Shown: piece after piece, positions 63,364 to 64,000 of the stretch
Layout: every line of letters begins with the position of its first letter
Numbering within the stretch: position 1 is the first letter of the stretch
From: Dictyobacter kobayashii
GTDB taxonomy: Bacteria > Chloroflexota > Ktedonobacteria > Ktedonobacterales > Ktedonobacteraceae
Direction of reading: 5' to 3'
Length of the DNA: 64,000 bases
Assembly: GCF_003967555.1 (NCBI RefSeq)
Contig: NZ_BIFS01000002.1
Coordinates: 744,001-808,000, forward strand
The notes under the pieces: generated by a model
Seen by the model: only the letters and a program-made list of their open reading frames with translations
What the model was told of the DNA's origin: nothing
Database searches by the model: none
Translations under genes and position numbers: made by a program

Positions 63364-64000
63364 CTAGCGAACAGGCAGATCGGCACCACAGGACTTACGG
63401 ACCATTAATTCTGTGTCCAGATAAATATGGGCAGGCATAGCAGCCACTTGCTTAAAGTCCTTTGCATGCATGGTGGCGAAAGATGAAAATGACTTCCCAT
63501 AGGCCTGAAAGCGCCCGGACCGCGATTGCTCGAGGAGAGAGAAAAGCAGCTGGCAACCGGTCTGACCCAGCTCATAAAATGGCTGGCGAACAGTGGTTAA
63601 AGATGGCTGCATATGGACTGAGGAAGAAGTGTCATCGAAGCCAATCAGGGCTATATCTTCAGGGATACGCAGGTGATAGCTATGGGCTGCATCGATAATA
63701 CCGTAAGCCATAAAATCATTGGCGGCAAAAATAGCGGTCGGTCGCTGGTCAGCAGGCAAATTAAATAAAGGGAGGGCCGCGGCATGACCTGAAGGCGCTG
63801 AAAATTCACCGGAGACAACCAGCGCAGGATCATACTCCAGGCCGAGATCGGCCAACGCACTACGATAACCCTCAAGGCGTTCGCGCGAACAGAGTCTTTG
63901 CAGGGGTCCGGTGACATGGGCAATTCGTCGGTGTCCCAGGCTATATAAGTGAAATACTGCTTTACGAGCACCTTCACTGTTTCTGACACCCACCCAGGGC
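63364..64000 (-). CDS. LacI/GalR family regulator, partial (5' end outside the window)
   Basis: The C-terminal 212 or so residues of a LacI-type repressor: GHRRIAHVTGPLQRLCSRER, then PTAIFAANDFMAYGIIDAAH, IPEDIALIGFDDTSSSVHMQ and PSLTTVRQPFYELGQTGCQL. This is the sugar-binding-protein-like effector domain. The DNA-binding N-terminus lies beyond base 64000, since the frame stays open to the edge. The effector is probably a sugar. Confidence 0.88.
   Translation of the reverse strand, partial: PWVGVRNSEGARKAVFHLYSLGHRRIAHVTGPLQRLCSRERLEGYRSALADLGLEYDPALVVSGEFSAPSGHAAALPLFNLPADQRPTAIFAANDFMAYGIIDAAHSYHLRIPEDIALIGFDDTSSSVHMQPSLTTVRQPFYELGQTGCQLLFSLLEQSRSGRFQAYGKSFSSFATMHAKDFKQVAAMPAHIYLDTELMVRKSCGADLPVR

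Overview
The window looks like a piece of a bacterial chromosome with roughly balanced base composition and dense genes on both strands. Intergenic spaces are unusually rich in long inverted repeats. I infer a soil-type, spore-forming or filamentous member of the Chloroflexota, class Ktedonobacteria. The basis is the mix of orphan multi-PAS histidine kinases, a Ser/Thr kinase with a C-terminal membrane anchor, CHRD and DUF11 secreted proteins, cytochrome bd and abundant MarR/TetR/HxlR regulators. This placement is inference; no rRNA or tRNA gene is present to confirm it.

Layout. 1-3.4 kb: a broken esterase, a broken zinc-ribbon protein and a GC-rich 68-69 bp tandem repeat. 3.4-5.5 kb: a MarR-drug efflux ABC operon with a clear operator. 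5.8-11.5 kb: a four-PAS histidine kinase, a FabF-type ketosynthase, an HdeD-like membrane protein, a cupin and a PPOX-fold oxidoreductase. 11.7-15.8 kb: two tandem acyl-CoA ligase genes plus a crotonase, forming an acyl-CoA operon. 15.9-26 kb: LysR, an aminoglycoside-type nucleotidyltransferase, secreted CHRD and GH16-like proteins, a DUF11 surface protein, DUF1003, HEAT-repeat, thiamine pyrophosphokinase and ThuA-like genes. 26.4-34.2 kb: TetR, chromate transporter, Nudix, MFS, VOC, TetR and a stand-alone ATP synthase gamma subunit. 34.3-39.5 kb: a complete BMP-type nucleoside ABC importer. 40-50 kb: PhyH dioxygenase, a GAF/PAS kinase, AraC, a Ser/Thr kinase, carboxylesterase, glycosidase and HAD. 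50-55.8 kb: purine permease, DoxX proteins, methyltransferase, an AT-rich membrane protein and HxlR. 56-60.7 kb: a respiratory/fermentative block (D-2-hydroxyacid dehydrogenase, tandem universal stress protein, cydAB). 61-64 kb: EamA exporter, a nested repeat block, Nudix and a LacI regulator cut by the window edge.

Three themes stand out. First, the promoters of the dehydrogenase and of the universal stress protein carry four GTGA half-sites at identical offsets (0, 11, 32, 43) with a -10-like box at the same distance, which points to one shared activator. Second, at least two families of dispersed hairpin elements occur (five copies of a GC-rich palindrome and three of a longer inverted-repeat element). 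Their arms differ between copies but stay paired within each copy. Third, nine genes are interrupted in the same way, by loss of one base, in nearly all cases in a homopolymer run. That pattern is more likely to be sequencing error than true gene decay and should be resolved before any of them is called a pseudogene.
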